64,000 nt of DNA from the NCBI GenBank assembly GCA_964637165.1, contig CAZWVI010000004.1, positions 62,001 to 126,000 on the forward strand, in the 5' to 3' direction. The position numbers and the translations under genes are program-made. The notes under the pieces were generated by a model. That model did not search any database. It was not told the DNA's origin and saw only the letters and a list, made by a program, of their open reading frames with translations. The DNA is from CAZWVI01 sp964637165 (lineage in GTDB: Bacteria; Planctomycetota; UBA1135). Below are positions 34,118-43,638 of this stretch, in pieces (position 1 is the stretch's first letter; each line of letters starts with the position of its first letter).

Positions 34118-35334
34118 GAGTAAGGTTGATACGACTCTAATTCTTTTGAGTTAGGGTCGACTGCACAGTCGCTATCCGCCGATTTATAAGCGGCCATTAA
34201 CAAGCGCATAACTTCAACTCCGTCACTGAAATTCAGTTGCGGGGTTGTTCCATTAAGAAAGGCTTGCACAAAGTGGCGATTTTCTCCAGCGTATCCGTAG
34301 TGGGCCGGTTCATTGGGAGAAATTGGCATTAAGCCCTGTTCAGCATTTTGTTTTTCAACTAAATCTTCGCCGGCCGCGCCCTTAACTTCGCGTGAGAAAA
34401 ATACTTTGACCCCGCACTCGGCCATGTCCACGTTGAGTGCATATTCAGGACCGAGCAATTCAAAGTTGTGGCGCAACCCAGCACCTACATAGCACCAAGA
34501 TGAACTGGTTTCGGTTAATAATTCCTGACCATCGGCAGTGCGCCAATGAATTGTTGCGCGAGCAAAATCATCGCTTGGGCGATTCTTCCAATCGACTTCA
34601 TCACCGAAACGATCTTTTAATTGTTGCGCGTATGAATCTTGTGACCACTTAAGACGCGCGGTAGTTGCACTTACTTTTACTGGGGTAAGGCTGTTGCGAG
34701 GCGCGCCTGGTTCGGTGAGTAACCAACGCGCAGCTTCAACACTGTGACACATCATGTCTAACAACACTCCCCCGCCAGCGATTTCAGGTTGCCAAAACCA
34801 TGGCGAGTGTGGGCCGGCGTGTTCTTCTGATGCGCGTGCCAAATAGGGACGACCACTAGTTCCCGCGCCACGCCGCCAAAGAACTTCTTTGCCGCGGGTT
34901 AAAGATGGAGCCCACAACATGTCTTCCAAGTAACCCGTTGGAACCCCAATTTCATCGGCTATCGCTTTTACTTCTAAAGCCTCTTTTAAAGTTCGTGCAA
35001 GTGGTTTTTCTAAACAAATACCACGTAACGGCGATGCGCGGCGCGCGTTACCAGCGCGGATCGCTTCCAATACTTCAATGCGCGTATCGTTGCGGGCGCA
35101 CACCCAAAGCGCATCAACTGTTTCGGCGGCGGCCAGCTCTTCGATACTGCTAAAGGCACGCGCTGACGGACCGACTTGAATTGAACGCGCCAATTCAGCG
35201 GCACCCTCCGCCGATTGCATGGTCTTAGATACAACTCCGGTAACTTCACAGTCACGAACCTCGACCAATGATTGAATGTGAAAACGACTAATGAAGCCGC
35301 CGCCAATAAATCCGATTTTCAGAGACTGACTCAC
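34114..35334 (-). CDS. Gfo/Idh/MocA family oxidoreductase
   Basis: An NAD(P)-dependent dehydrogenase of 406 residues. The N-terminus is IGFIGGGFISRFHIQSL (dinucleotide-binding GxGxxG-type), followed by ALWVCARNDT, GICLEKPLART (conserved EKP) and GGGVLLDMMCHSVEAAR, typical of the C-terminal sugar/inositol substrate domain. It starts with GTG, overlapping the MFS gene stop by four bases (GTGA), so the two are cotranslated. Import of a sugar or nucleoside-like substrate followed by oxidation is the likely logic. The substrate is not known. Confidence 0.9.
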   Translation of the reverse strand: MSQSLKIGFIGGGFISRFHIQSLVEVRDCEVTGVVSKTMQSAEGAAELARSIQVGPSARAFSSIEELAAAETVDALWVCARNDTRIEVLEAIRAGNARRASPLRGICLEKPLARTLKEALEVKAIADEIGVPTGYLEDMLWAPSLTRGKEVLWRRGAGTSGRPYLARASEEHAGPHSPWFWQPEIAGGGVLLDMMCHSVEAARWLLTEPGAPRNSLTPVKVSATTARLKWSQDSYAQQLKDRFGDEVDWKNRPSDDFARATIHWRTADGQELLTETSSSWCYVGAGLRHNFELLGPEYALNVDMAECGVKVFFSREVKGAAGEDLVEKQNAEQGLMPISPNEPAHYGYAGENRHFVQAFLNGTTPQLNFSDGVEVMRLLMAAYKSADSDCAVDPNSKELESYQPYS

Positions 35335-36590
35335 TTGGTTATCCCCCTAGATGTTGGTGACGGATAAGCAATGGCAAGCCAAATCACACAAGCTAAGGCC
35401 GCGTACATTGGATAACTAAACAGTTGGGTGTAATTGATGGCTTCGCCAACTGTTGAAGCTTCGGCCGCCAGCGAAGCAAGTTTTGATCCAACAATTATTC
35501 CGATACCCACAATTACTAAGTTAAACAACGATTGCGCGGAGGCGCGCACGTCAATCGAAGTTTCTTCGTCAACAATCATGAAGGCCACGAAAATGAAACA
35601 GCCAAAGCAAAGTCCGTGCATGGCTACTCCAAGAATTACTCCACCCAGACCGACGCTGTCGGCGTAAGCGAACAATGCCATGCGTGCGGCATATGCGAGC
35701 AGGCCAATTCCTAGCAGTTGCTTGCGTGATAAAATTTTGGTTAGGGCGGGCATAAAAGCCAAAACCAAAATTTCCGACATTTGGCCAATGGTCATTAAAC
35801 CACCGCCGCCAACGCCGAAAACTGAATTGACTACTTCAATAAAGCCTTTCGCTTGTTCTTGTATGTTTCCAAGAAAACCAGCGGTATGCACAAAGTAAAA
35901 TTGATGAATACATGAAACTGGAACCGCTAACAGAAACAAGGTTAGCAATGGTTGCTTTTTAATTTCACCAATTGCTTCGTTGGTGGCACTCTCATTCTTG
36001 CCTGGCGTTGGTGGTGTTTTAGGAAGGGTAAAACAAAACACACCCATAATGATTCCAAGAATTCCCGACAAGCGGAAAGCGTCAGCCATTCCTGCTTCAA
36101 CAGCGTCGGCATGATTAAACGCTAACCATTGCCCGATGGCAATTCCTGCGGCGATCCAACCAACTGTCCCCCAAACTCGTACTCGTCCGAAGTCGCGATC
36201 GCGATCTGGCAAATGATGGAAGGCTAAACTATTTGTTAGCGACAAGGTTGGCGAATAAATAATTGAGTAGCCCAACGAAAACATTAAGAAGCCACCGTAA
36301 GTTTCAATTGTCGCCAGTTGCCAGACCAACAACCCGCCAATGATGTGAGAAAGGCCCAAGAATTTTTCGGTGGCGAACCAGCGGTCGGCAATTTGTCCCG
36401 CAATGAATGGTGCCACGATTGCGCCAATTGCTCCAACCGCAAACATGTTGCCGATTTCAGCGGCGTCCATGCCGCGATGGCCTGACAAAAATGGCCACAA
36501 CAGTGGCAGCCAAGCACCCCAAATGGCGTACTGAAGAAACATCATTCCGGATAGGCGGAAGTTGAGCTTGGCGGTAAGTGGTGGTGTCAT
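35331..36590 (-). CDS. MFS transporter, nucleoside:H+ symporter-like
   Basis: The 419-residue transporter has about twelve hydrophobic segments. The N-terminal MMFLQYAIWGAWLPLLWPFL and the loop RDRDFGRVRVWGTVGWIAAG are typical of the NupG/xanthosine permease class. It is the promoter-proximal gene in a two-gene unit with the oxidoreductase and faces the OPT transporter gene across a 72-base divergent promoter. The transported substrate may be a nucleoside or a sugar that the neighbouring oxidoreductase uses. Confidence 0.88.
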   Translation of the reverse strand: MTPPLTAKLNFRLSGMMFLQYAIWGAWLPLLWPFLSGHRGMDAAEIGNMFAVGAIGAIVAPFIAGQIADRWFATEKFLGLSHIIGGLLVWQLATIETYGGFLMFSLGYSIIYSPTLSLTNSLAFHHLPDRDRDFGRVRVWGTVGWIAAGIAIGQWLAFNHADAVEAGMADAFRLSGILGIIMGVFCFTLPKTPPTPGKNESATNEAIGEIKKQPLLTLFLLAVPVSCIHQFYFVHTAGFLGNIQEQAKGFIEVVNSVFGVGGGGLMTIGQMSEILVLAFMPALTKILSRKQLLGIGLLAYAARMALFAYADSVGLGGVILGVAMHGLCFGCFIFVAFMIVDEETSIDVRASAQSLFNLVIVGIGIIVGSKLASLAAEASTVGEAINYTQLFSYPMYAALACVIWLAIAYPSPTSRGITK

Positions 36591-36662
36591 GTAACCGCCA
36601 TCTTAAGGAATAGATTGGTCAATGATTAGCCGTAAAGCATGCGCATCGCTAATCTTTGAAGT

Positions 36663-38894
36663 ATGTCGCTTTTCCAGAAAGCCCCCACCTCCCCCGAAGA
36701 AGCCAAGTCCTACGAGCCACTTGAAATCGGCCCCGATGAAGTCCTTGAGATGAGCGAGGAGGAATGGTACGCCAAGATTTATCGTGGCGACTATGTTCCC
36801 CAACTCACCGTTCGCGCCACCATCATGGGCTCAATCCTTGGATTCGCCCTAGCATTTACCAACCTTTACATCGGTCTCAAGACTGGTTGGGGATTGGGCG
36901 TGGCGATTACCGCCTGCATTTTGTCTTACGCGGTTTGGAATATTTTCTTGCAACGCGGCTGGGCAAAATCGCCGATGACCGTGCTTGAAAACAATTGCAT
37001 GCAATCGACCGCGTCAGCCGCTGGATATTCCACTGGTGGCACGATGGTTTCTGCGATTGCTGCGATGTTGCTTATGTCGGTTAGCGCTGACAATCCCGGT
37101 GGCGAGCACCTGCGGACATGGGTGTTGGTGACCTGGACAGCCTTCTTGGCAGTCTTTGGTACCTGCTTGGCCGTTCCCATGAAGCGCAACATGATCAACA
37201 AGGAACGCCTGAAGTTCCCATCTGGAACCGCCGCCGCAGTGACCCTGCAGGGGCTTTACTCCAAAGGCGGTGAGGCACTCAAAAAAGCCCGAGCATTATT
37301 CTGGGCAATGGGCTTTGGCTCGGTGTTTCCAGTGATTCTCGAACTTGAATTCCTTACTGAAAAGGTACTAAATAAAGCTGGAGCGGTTGTAGATACGGTC
37401 CATAACGCGCTACTTCCTGGTCAAATCGCCATCTTCGACTGGCTACCTGCACCTGGCACGCACCTCAATGATGCTGGTGAAACCGTATCCTACAAGCCGT
37501 CCGACTGGACTTGGAATTGGGATATGAACCCGGTCATGATTGCCGCCGGAGCTTTAGTTGGCCTTCGAATCGGAATCTACATGTTGATTGGTGGCGCCAT
37601 TCTGGTCTATGGAATTGGCACCGAATCCCTTGAGTACATTTGGCAATCTCCATTAGGCGATGCTTGGGAAGGAATCCGCAACGCCGCCGACAATGGCGCC
37701 AATGTAGCCGCCCTAGGGGTCATGGCCGATTCGGTTGTCGAACAGTTCTCTGGAGCTTCGGACCAGGTAAACAATCTCAAGGGCTTGTCTACTGCTGCAG
37801 AATGGCAGGCCATGTCAGCTGAATTGGTTGAGACTGAAAACCGCGGAGCGATTACTAAGCCGGTGAAGGCTTGGAAAGAAGCCGGTTTATGGTTGGGAGT
37901 CCCAATCATGCTTTCTTATGGATTGCTGCAATTTGCCACCCAATGGCGGACCATTCTCCGCGCTTTTACTTCCTTTAAAGGATCGGCAACCGAGGGCAAT
38001 AGCGCCTATGAGGAGCAAGTCACCAAAACTGAAGTTCCGGGCTCCTGGTTTGGCATCGGCACCGTGCTGGCCGGCGGCGGTTTAATCTGGCTAGCCAACT
38101 TTGCCTTTAATATTCCACCACTCTTTGCCCTGCTGGCAATTGTGATGACCTTCTTCCTCGCCCTTGTTGCCGCCCGCGCAACCGGTGAATCCGACATCAC
38201 TCCAGTTGGTGCGATGGGCAAAATCATGCAGCTTACCTTTGGCACCATCATGCCGCAGTCGGCAACTGCCAACTTAATGTCGGCCTCGATTACCGCCAAC
38301 GGTGCCGGCTGTACGGCTGACTTGCTCAACGACCTCAAATCAGGCTACTTACTTGGTGCCGACCCGCGCCGCCAATTTATGGCGCAACTTTTAGGAATTC
38401 TCGCTGGTACCGCCGCCACTGTAACCGGCTTCTATCTATTAGTACCTGACGCATCGGTCATGACTGGTGACATTATTGTGAACGGAGTAGTCGTTGGAAG
38501 CGAGGCCCCCGACTTCCCCGCACCGGCGGCGCAGGCGTGGTTAGCTGTTGCCAAGCTAATGACCGGCGGCGGTATTGCCGCAATGCACCCAATGCACCGC
38601 ACCTTAATTGGTTGGGGATTGGGAATTGGTTTGCTGTGTTTAATTCTTGAAAGCATTTCACCTAAAAAATGGAAGGCGTGGATGCCTTCGGCGACCGGAT
38701 TGGGTTTGGGATTAATACTTCCTTTCCAGTACCCAGTTTCAATGGCGGTAGGTGCTTTTATCGCTTGGTACTGGGATCGTAAAAATAAAGCTAGTTGCGA
38801 GGAATACATGATTCCGGTTGCCGCAGGTTTAATTGCCGGGATTTCAATAATGGGAGTTGTAGTGGCAATTCTCAATTCAGTGATAAGTGGTTAA
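36663..38894 (+). CDS. OPT family oligopeptide/metal-chelate transporter
   Basis: The 743-residue protein is polytopic, with roughly 14-16 hydrophobic segments. LGFALAFTNLYIGLKTGWGLGVAI and NCMQSTASAAGYSTGG are hallmark OPT sequences, and FPSGTAAAVTLQGLY, ATGESDITPVGAMGKIMQLTFG and HPMHRTLIGWGLGIG follow. OPT members import peptides or metal-ligand complexes. A porin gene begins 12 bases after its stop, so an outer-membrane route for the same substrate is possible. It is divergent from the MFS/oxidoreductase unit. Confidence 0.95.
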   Translation: MSLFQKAPTSPEEAKSYEPLEIGPDEVLEMSEEEWYAKIYRGDYVPQLTVRATIMGSILGFALAFTNLYIGLKTGWGLGVAITACILSYAVWNIFLQRGWAKSPMTVLENNCMQSTASAAGYSTGGTMVSAIAAMLLMSVSADNPGGEHLRTWVLVTWTAFLAVFGTCLAVPMKRNMINKERLKFPSGTAAAVTLQGLYSKGGEALKKARALFWAMGFGSVFPVILELEFLTEKVLNKAGAVVDTVHNALLPGQIAIFDWLPAPGTHLNDAGETVSYKPSDWTWNWDMNPVMIAAGALVGLRIGIYMLIGGAILVYGIGTESLEYIWQSPLGDAWEGIRNAADNGANVAALGVMADSVVEQFSGASDQVNNLKGLSTAAEWQAMSAELVETENRGAITKPVKAWKEAGLWLGVPIMLSYGLLQFATQWRTILRAFTSFKGSATEGNSAYEEQVTKTEVPGSWFGIGTVLAGGGLIWLANFAFNIPPLFALLAIVMTFFLALVAARATGESDITPVGAMGKIMQLTFGTIMPQSATANLMSASITANGAGCTADLLNDLKSGYLLGADPRRQFMAQLLGILAGTAATVTGFYLLVPDASVMTGDIIVNGVVVGSEAPDFPAPAAQAWLAVAKLMTGGGIAAMHPMHRTLIGWGLGIGLLCLILESISPKKWKAWMPSATGLGLGLILPFQYPVSMAVGAFIAWYWDRKNKASCEEYMIPVAAGLIAGISIMGVVVAILNSVISG

Positions 38895-38906
38895 AATACC
38901 GCCATC

Positions 38907-39950
38907 ATGACTAACCCTCACAAAAAGTTTCTAGCCTTAGGTGTAGTCTCACTTTGCTTAGGCTTACCATCCAGCGCAATTGCTCAAGAAGATGAATCCT
39001 CATGGGATTTCTTCGGGGACTTTCGCGCACGCGCAGAATTTAACGATATGGCATCGACCACCGATCGCCACCGCCAACGTCTGCGTTTTCGTTTCGGTGC
39101 TAACTTTCAAGTTGCCGACAACGTAACTGTTGGAACGCGATTGCGTTCAGATAGTGGTGATCAAAATAATCCCCACTTCGACATTGGCAACAACTTCAAC
39201 AACATCGCTTTATCACTTGACCGTGCGTTCATGAAGTACGACCCAACTTGGGCCGACATATCAATGACCTTCGGTAAGTTTGGCAACCCGATGAAGACAA
39301 ACCCTGTGTACGGCGAGTTAGTTTGGGATGCCGACGTGCAGCCAGAAGGTATTGCTCTTGGTGGGCAACTCGGTCGCGCCGAATGGAGTTTGGGTCAATA
39401 CGCATTGACTGAAAATAGCGCTGGTTCAACCGAAGATAAGTGGATGACCGCACTTCAAGTCAGCAATGAAATTGATAAAGGTTTTGCCTACTCAGTCGGA
39501 TACTACTTTTACGGCGATCACGACCCAGCCAATGGTGTTGAGCCAATCGTCAACGGCGGCGTTGATGCTGGAAACTACGGTGTTCTAGATGCTGTTATTT
39601 CACACAAAATGAATGACACTGTTTTCTCTGCTGAATACATTGAAAACTTGCGCGCTGACGATGGCATTGATGCAACTGGTTGGGCGTTGGGTGTGGCAAC
39701 CGGGTCAACCGCCTCGACAAGTGGCAAGTTCTACGGACAATACCAAGTTGTCGAAGGTGGAGCAGTGTTCACGCCTTATGCTCAAGACGACTTCAACACC
39801 CGGGCCAACTTCAATGGAGTGGTCATGGGCTGGAAGCGCGATTTGAGCAAACGGGTTGGATTAAATGTGTGGGTTTTAACTTCCGAGCCTGAAGCCACCA
39901 ACGCCGATGCAGACACTCGTTTCCGCATCGACTTCAACATTAAGTTTTAA
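38907..39950 (+). CDS. Outer-membrane porin-like beta-barrel
   Basis: The 347-residue protein has a signal peptide (cleavage after SSAIA-Q) and long runs of alternating polar/aromatic strands: FFGDFRARAEF, HRQRLRFRFGANFQVADNVTVGTRL, GKFGNPM, FRIDFNIKF, ending in a terminal phenylalanine as required for outer-membrane insertion. This pattern matches a putative porin of the alginate/phosphate-selective type. It follows the OPT gene closely. Substrate is unknown. It supports a diderm cell plan. Confidence 0.85.
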   Translation: MTNPHKKFLALGVVSLCLGLPSSAIAQEDESSWDFFGDFRARAEFNDMASTTDRHRQRLRFRFGANFQVADNVTVGTRLRSDSGDQNNPHFDIGNNFNNIALSLDRAFMKYDPTWADISMTFGKFGNPMKTNPVYGELVWDADVQPEGIALGGQLGRAEWSLGQYALTENSAGSTEDKWMTALQVSNEIDKGFAYSVGYYFYGDHDPANGVEPIVNGGVDAGNYGVLDAVISHKMNDTVFSAEYIENLRADDGIDATGWALGVATGSTASTSGKFYGQYQVVEGGAVFTPYAQDDFNTRANFNGVVMGWKRDLSKRVGLNVWVLTSEPEATNADADTRFRIDFNIKF

Positions 39951-39969
39951 CTAACTGAAACCCTAAACC

Positions 39970-40572
39970 ATGCGCCACTTCGGAATTTGTTTGCTGGCGA
40001 CAATTTTCTCACTCCTGCTTACCGCTTGCGGCGAGCAGGAGTCTGAGTTTACAACTCTCGATAATTTTGGAACTGTCGCTGACTTCACGCTTAGCGACCA
40101 AAATGGCGAATCCTTTTCACTTGAAGAGTTAAAGGGCAAAGTCTGGGTAGTCGATTTCTTTTTCACGCGCTGCCCAAGTGTGTGTCCGCGCATGACAATC
40201 GAAATGCAAGATTTAATCAAGCGGTCGCCTCAACGTGAAGATTTACATTTCGTTTCCTTGACTATTGACGAGGGATACGACACACCGCAAGTGCTTAGTG
40301 ATTACATCGCCACCAAACAGTTGGACACGGCGCGGTGGACTTTTCTAACTGGTGACGGTGCCGCCGTTCGCGCTCTTAGTCGCGATTCTTTCTACCTAGC
40401 ACTTGGCGATGAAATGCGACCCGATGGCGACATTATTCACTCGACTAAATTTGTCGTGGTTGACCGCACTGGAAATATCCGCGGTTATTTTTCAAGTTTA
40501 GATGAAGACGAACGTCCACGCATTGACGCTATGCTCAAATCGTTGCTTGAAGCTAAAGCTTCTGGCTCCTAA
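39970..40572 (+). CDS. SCO1/SenC copper chaperone (lipoprotein)
   Basis: The 200-residue thioredoxin-fold protein has a lipobox (Cys20 in LLTAC) and the CxxxC copper site, Cys68 and Cys72 in FTRCPSVCPR, with the third ligand His in DGDIIHSTKFV. SCO proteins deliver copper to the CuA centre of cytochrome c oxidase. It starts the plus-strand assembly operon (DUF420, cytochrome c, ctaA, ctaB). A second SCO gene of different origin lies in the oxidase operon (about 48.2-49.1 kb). Confidence 0.94.
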   Translation: MRHFGICLLATIFSLLLTACGEQESEFTTLDNFGTVADFTLSDQNGESFSLEELKGKVWVVDFFFTRCPSVCPRMTIEMQDLIKRSPQREDLHFVSLTIDEGYDTPQVLSDYIATKQLDTARWTFLTGDGAAVRALSRDSFYLALGDEMRPDGDIIHSTKFVVVDRTGNIRGYFSSLDEDERPRIDAMLKSLLEAKASGS

Positions 40573-40580
40573 AAAACGCC

Positions 40581-41048
40581 ATGAATTTGCCCGCCATCAC
40601 CGCCTGCTTTAATCTGCTTGCCACCATCTTGTTGGTTAGCGGCTTTATTGCAATTCGCAAGGGAAACACTCAGCGCCATGCAAAATTAATGGGCGCAGCA
40701 TTTGTTGCATCAACTTTTTTCCTAGCAAGTTATTTAACCCACCACTTCACCGCGCCTGAACTTTCAGTGAAGTATGCTGGACCTGATGCATGGCGCACTC
40801 CTTACTTGGGGCTCCTGCTAACCCATACGGTACTTGCGGCAGTTGTTCCCTTCTTAGTTATTCGCACCATGCTATTAGGGCGGTGCGCACTAGCTGGAGA
40901 TACTGTTGCCAAAGACAAACACCGGCGACTCGCAAAATACACCTTCCCAATCTGGTTGTTTGTTTCAATCAGCGGAGTGGTGATTTACTTGGTCCTCTAC
41001 CACCTAACTAATTCATGGGAACTCGCGCAGCAAAGCCTACAAAAATGA
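40581..41048 (+). CDS. DUF420 family membrane protein
   Basis: The 155-residue protein has four hydrophobic segments (residues 6-26, 35-54, 73-93, 115-140). LPAITACFNLLATILLVSGF and RHAKLMGAAFVASTFFLASY match the DUF420 pattern. DUF420 proteins are common beside caa3/cytochrome c oxidase genes and are proposed assembly or accessory factors. The next gene overlaps by four bases (ATGA). Its position between the SCO gene and a cytochrome c supports a role in oxidase biogenesis. Confidence 0.9.
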   Translation: MNLPAITACFNLLATILLVSGFIAIRKGNTQRHAKLMGAAFVASTFFLASYLTHHFTAPELSVKYAGPDAWRTPYLGLLLTHTVLAAVVPFLVIRTMLLGRCALAGDTVAKDKHRRLAKYTFPIWLFVSISGVVIYLVLYHLTNSWELAQQSLQK

Positions 41049-41839
41049 AACGTGGCGATTTGATTGGTATGTTTGTGGTAGTGCTTGGGTGTGCTGCCGG
41101 AATAGCTCACACCTTTACTGGCAACCCGGAGTTGCCACCAATTCGAGAAGGTGCTGGCGGATCGCTAGCTCGCGGCCGCGCGCTTTACGAAAGCAAGTGC
41201 ATTCATTGCCATGACGGCAACGGTTCGGCCAATACCTCAACGGCTAAAATGCTGAACCCACGCCCACGTGATTTCACTAAAGGGGTAATTAAGTTTGGCC
41301 GCGGCCCAAACGCAAGCCTTGCCGACTTAGAAAAATTAATTCGCGACGGAGTACCGCAAACCTCGATGGCCGGATTTGGCGCAATGCCAACCGAAGACAT
41401 TGCCGCAGTTGCCGCATACACTGGGCAACTACTTGGGGTTAGCTTAAAACAAAGTGCACCGCTTTCGGAAGAAGTTCGGTACTCACTTAATCAAGCTTTG
41501 GACAACCCTGATTCGGCCAATCGCGGGCAGAAGTTATTTCAATCGCCAATGTCCGCCTGCGCCACCTGCCACGGCAAAGACCTGCAAGGCAAAGGGCCGG
41601 CGGCCTGGCATTCAGAGCATGGATGGTTATTGCGCGATTCGTTTGGACTGCCTTCCAAGCCGCGCAACTTTATTGCTGATGGACTTCGCGGTGGCGAAGA
41701 AATTGAAGATCTTTACGCGCGAATTGCTTTTGGCATTCCTGGCACCTCAATGCCCGCCATGAAAAACATTTTCACCGACCAAGAAATTGCCGAATTAGTT
41801 GCCTACCTATCACGCGAAATACTCCGGAGTAAAAACTAA
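41045..41839 (+). CDS. Dihaem c-type cytochrome
   Basis: The ATG at 41045, in the ATGA overlap with the DUF420 stop, is preferred to a longer upstream reading. The 264-residue protein has a membrane anchor (LIGMFVVVLGCAAGIA) and two CxxCH haem c sites, CIHCHDG in the first half and CATCHGKD in the second, each followed by a typical Met-containing distal segment (LNPRPRDFTKG, GTSMPAMKNIF). It is probably a periplasmic electron carrier to the oxidase. The two halves look duplicated. Confidence 0.88.
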   Translation: MKRGDLIGMFVVVLGCAAGIAHTFTGNPELPPIREGAGGSLARGRALYESKCIHCHDGNGSANTSTAKMLNPRPRDFTKGVIKFGRGPNASLADLEKLIRDGVPQTSMAGFGAMPTEDIAAVAAYTGQLLGVSLKQSAPLSEEVRYSLNQALDNPDSANRGQKLFQSPMSACATCHGKDLQGKGPAAWHSEHGWLLRDSFGLPSKPRNFIADGLRGGEEIEDLYARIAFGIPGTSMPAMKNIFTDQEIAELVAYLSREILRSKN

Positions 41840-42765
41840 TGCAAAACCACTCTTACCAGCCTTGGATATTTCGTTTCGCCTTTGCCGCCCTAGTGGTTGC
41901 TGTGGTTTTAACTACAGGCCTAGGTGGAGCCGTTACCAGTACTGAAGTTGGAATGGCCTATCCAACCTGGCCGGACATTAACGGTTGGAGTTTGTTCAAC
42001 TTCTTTTACGGTGAAATCGCCGCCGAGTTCGGCGCGGGCGCTTCAATGGAGCACACTCATCGACAAGCTGGAACGCTAATTGGCATTTTGACAATTCTGC
42101 TTATGGTCGCTTGCTTTAAAGGAGGCGATGTTCCGCGAACTTGGAAAAAACTTTCGCTCACCATTTTTCTCTTGGTACTTGTCCAAGGATTGTTGGGCGC
42201 TGTTCGAGTCTTGGACAACGACCAGGTAATGGCAATTATTCATGCAATTGGCGCACAACTTTGCGTGGTCGCCTTAATGGCGATGGTTAAACATTGCTCC
42301 AAGGCGTGGGCCGAAGATCAAAGCCGACCAGCAATTGCCGGAGCAAAACGATTGCGGCTGTGGGCGCGCACCGGAATTGTGGTTTTATTTGTAAACCTGC
42401 TTGCCGCTGCCAGCCTACGCCATAAAGTTGGCGCATTCGATGGTCATTTAATCTTAGCTTTACTTGCTAGTGGAGTGATGCTTGCAGTCATTCGCATGTG
42501 CTTAACTAGTTTTCGAGAACACCCGCGACTCCCGCAAGCAGGGCGCAAACTTGCTAGCCTGCTCGGAATACAACTTGGACTTGGCCTTGGAACCTGGGCG
42601 TGTTTATTCGGCCCTTGGTTAGATTACTTTTCACAAGAACAATCGCGCTTCTTGGCGCAGACTGGATTTGCAACCGCCCACCTAATTGTTGGGGTGGCGG
42701 TCTTAGCGCAACTTACCGCTGTGGACATGGAAGCTCGCCATCGCTTAAGCGACTGCGAAAACTAA
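41839..42765 (+). CDS. ctaA: Haem A synthase (CtaA/Cox15)
   Basis: The 308-residue polytopic protein converts haem O to haem A. TTGLGGAVTSTEVGMAYPTWPDINGW and the conserved EHTHRQAGTLIG segment (haem-binding His pair) mark the N-terminal half, with the second-half ATAHLIVG-like FATAHLIVG later. It overlaps the preceding cytochrome gene by one base (TAATG) and is followed without a gap by ctaB. Confidence 0.96.
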   Translation: MQNHSYQPWIFRFAFAALVVAVVLTTGLGGAVTSTEVGMAYPTWPDINGWSLFNFFYGEIAAEFGAGASMEHTHRQAGTLIGILTILLMVACFKGGDVPRTWKKLSLTIFLLVLVQGLLGAVRVLDNDQVMAIIHAIGAQLCVVALMAMVKHCSKAWAEDQSRPAIAGAKRLRLWARTGIVVLFVNLLAAASLRHKVGAFDGHLILALLASGVMLAVIRMCLTSFREHPRLPQAGRKLASLLGIQLGLGLGTWACLFGPWLDYFSQEQSRFLAQTGFATAHLIVGVAVLAQLTAVDMEARHRLSDCEN

Positions 42766-43632
42766 GTGACCAACCCGTCCAAGTTCGCCGACTGGATTCA
42801 ACTTGGAAAAGTTCGTATTCAACTACTATCTACGCCAGCGGCGGTTGCCTGTTGCTGGTTGGCCGATGGTATGCGGCTTGAATTAAGTACGGCCATTCAC
42901 CTAACAATTGGTCTTACTTTGATGAGCTTTGCATCTGCGGTCATGAACCAAGTTATTGAAGTTGAACTCGACAAGTTAATGATTCGCACTCGCGAGCGAC
43001 CATTGCCATCGGGTCGCGTACCTCTGACAACAGCAAGATTTGCCGGTTGGGCAACTTGCATACTTGGCGCGGCTTGGCTGTGGGTTTTTCTCAATCCATT
43101 AAGTGCATGGCTAGGCATAATCATGTTCGGCCTTTATGTTTTTGTTTACACACCACTCAAAGGTGTAACTGAACTAAACACCATTATTGGTGCGATCCCG
43201 GGAGCTCTTCCGCTGCTAGTCGGATGGGCAGCCGCTGGCAACGGCCTAGACATTTTCGCGGGAATACTTTTCGCGATTTTATTCCTATGGCAACTTCCTC
43301 ACTTTATGGCAATTGCTTGGCTCTATCGCGAAGACTACCAACGTGCTGGCATGAAGATGCTGCCCTCCGTTGATAGCACCGGTGCGATGTCCGCACGCCA
43401 GGCCACCTATTGGGCGATAACTCTACTGCTAGCAAGCCTGCTTCCAAGTGTTTTGGGATTTGCCGGCCGAATTTATTTTTACTCAGCTCTCACTCTTTCG
43501 ATACTTTTCCTAGCGTTCACTATTCACTTCGGATTAAAGCGCACTGATAAACGCGCGCGCATCCTTTTATGGTCTTCACTTATCTACCTACCGGCCGTTA
43601 TCGGAATTCTGCTGTGGGATAAAACCCACTAA
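42766..43632 (+). CDS. ctaB: Haem O synthase / protohaem IX farnesyltransferase (CtaB)
   Basis: The GTG-started 288-residue prenyltransferase converts haem B to haem O. It has about eight or nine membrane segments and the family signature NQVIEVELDKLMIRTRERPLPSGRV (the Asp-rich, Arg-Arg polyprenyl-diphosphate loop), then VYTPLKGVTELNTIIGAIPGALP. The usual ND..D pattern is degenerate at the first Asp. The last gene of the assembly operon, it ends 6 bases from the convergent coxC2 gene. Confidence 0.95.
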   Translation: MTNPSKFADWIQLGKVRIQLLSTPAAVACCWLADGMRLELSTAIHLTIGLTLMSFASAVMNQVIEVELDKLMIRTRERPLPSGRVPLTTARFAGWATCILGAAWLWVFLNPLSAWLGIIMFGLYVFVYTPLKGVTELNTIIGAIPGALPLLVGWAAAGNGLDIFAGILFAILFLWQLPHFMAIAWLYREDYQRAGMKMLPSVDSTGAMSARQATYWAITLLLASLLPSVLGFAGRIYFYSALTLSILFLAFTIHFGLKRTDKRARILLWSSLIYLPAVIGILLWDKTH

Positions 43633-43638
43633 GCAGCA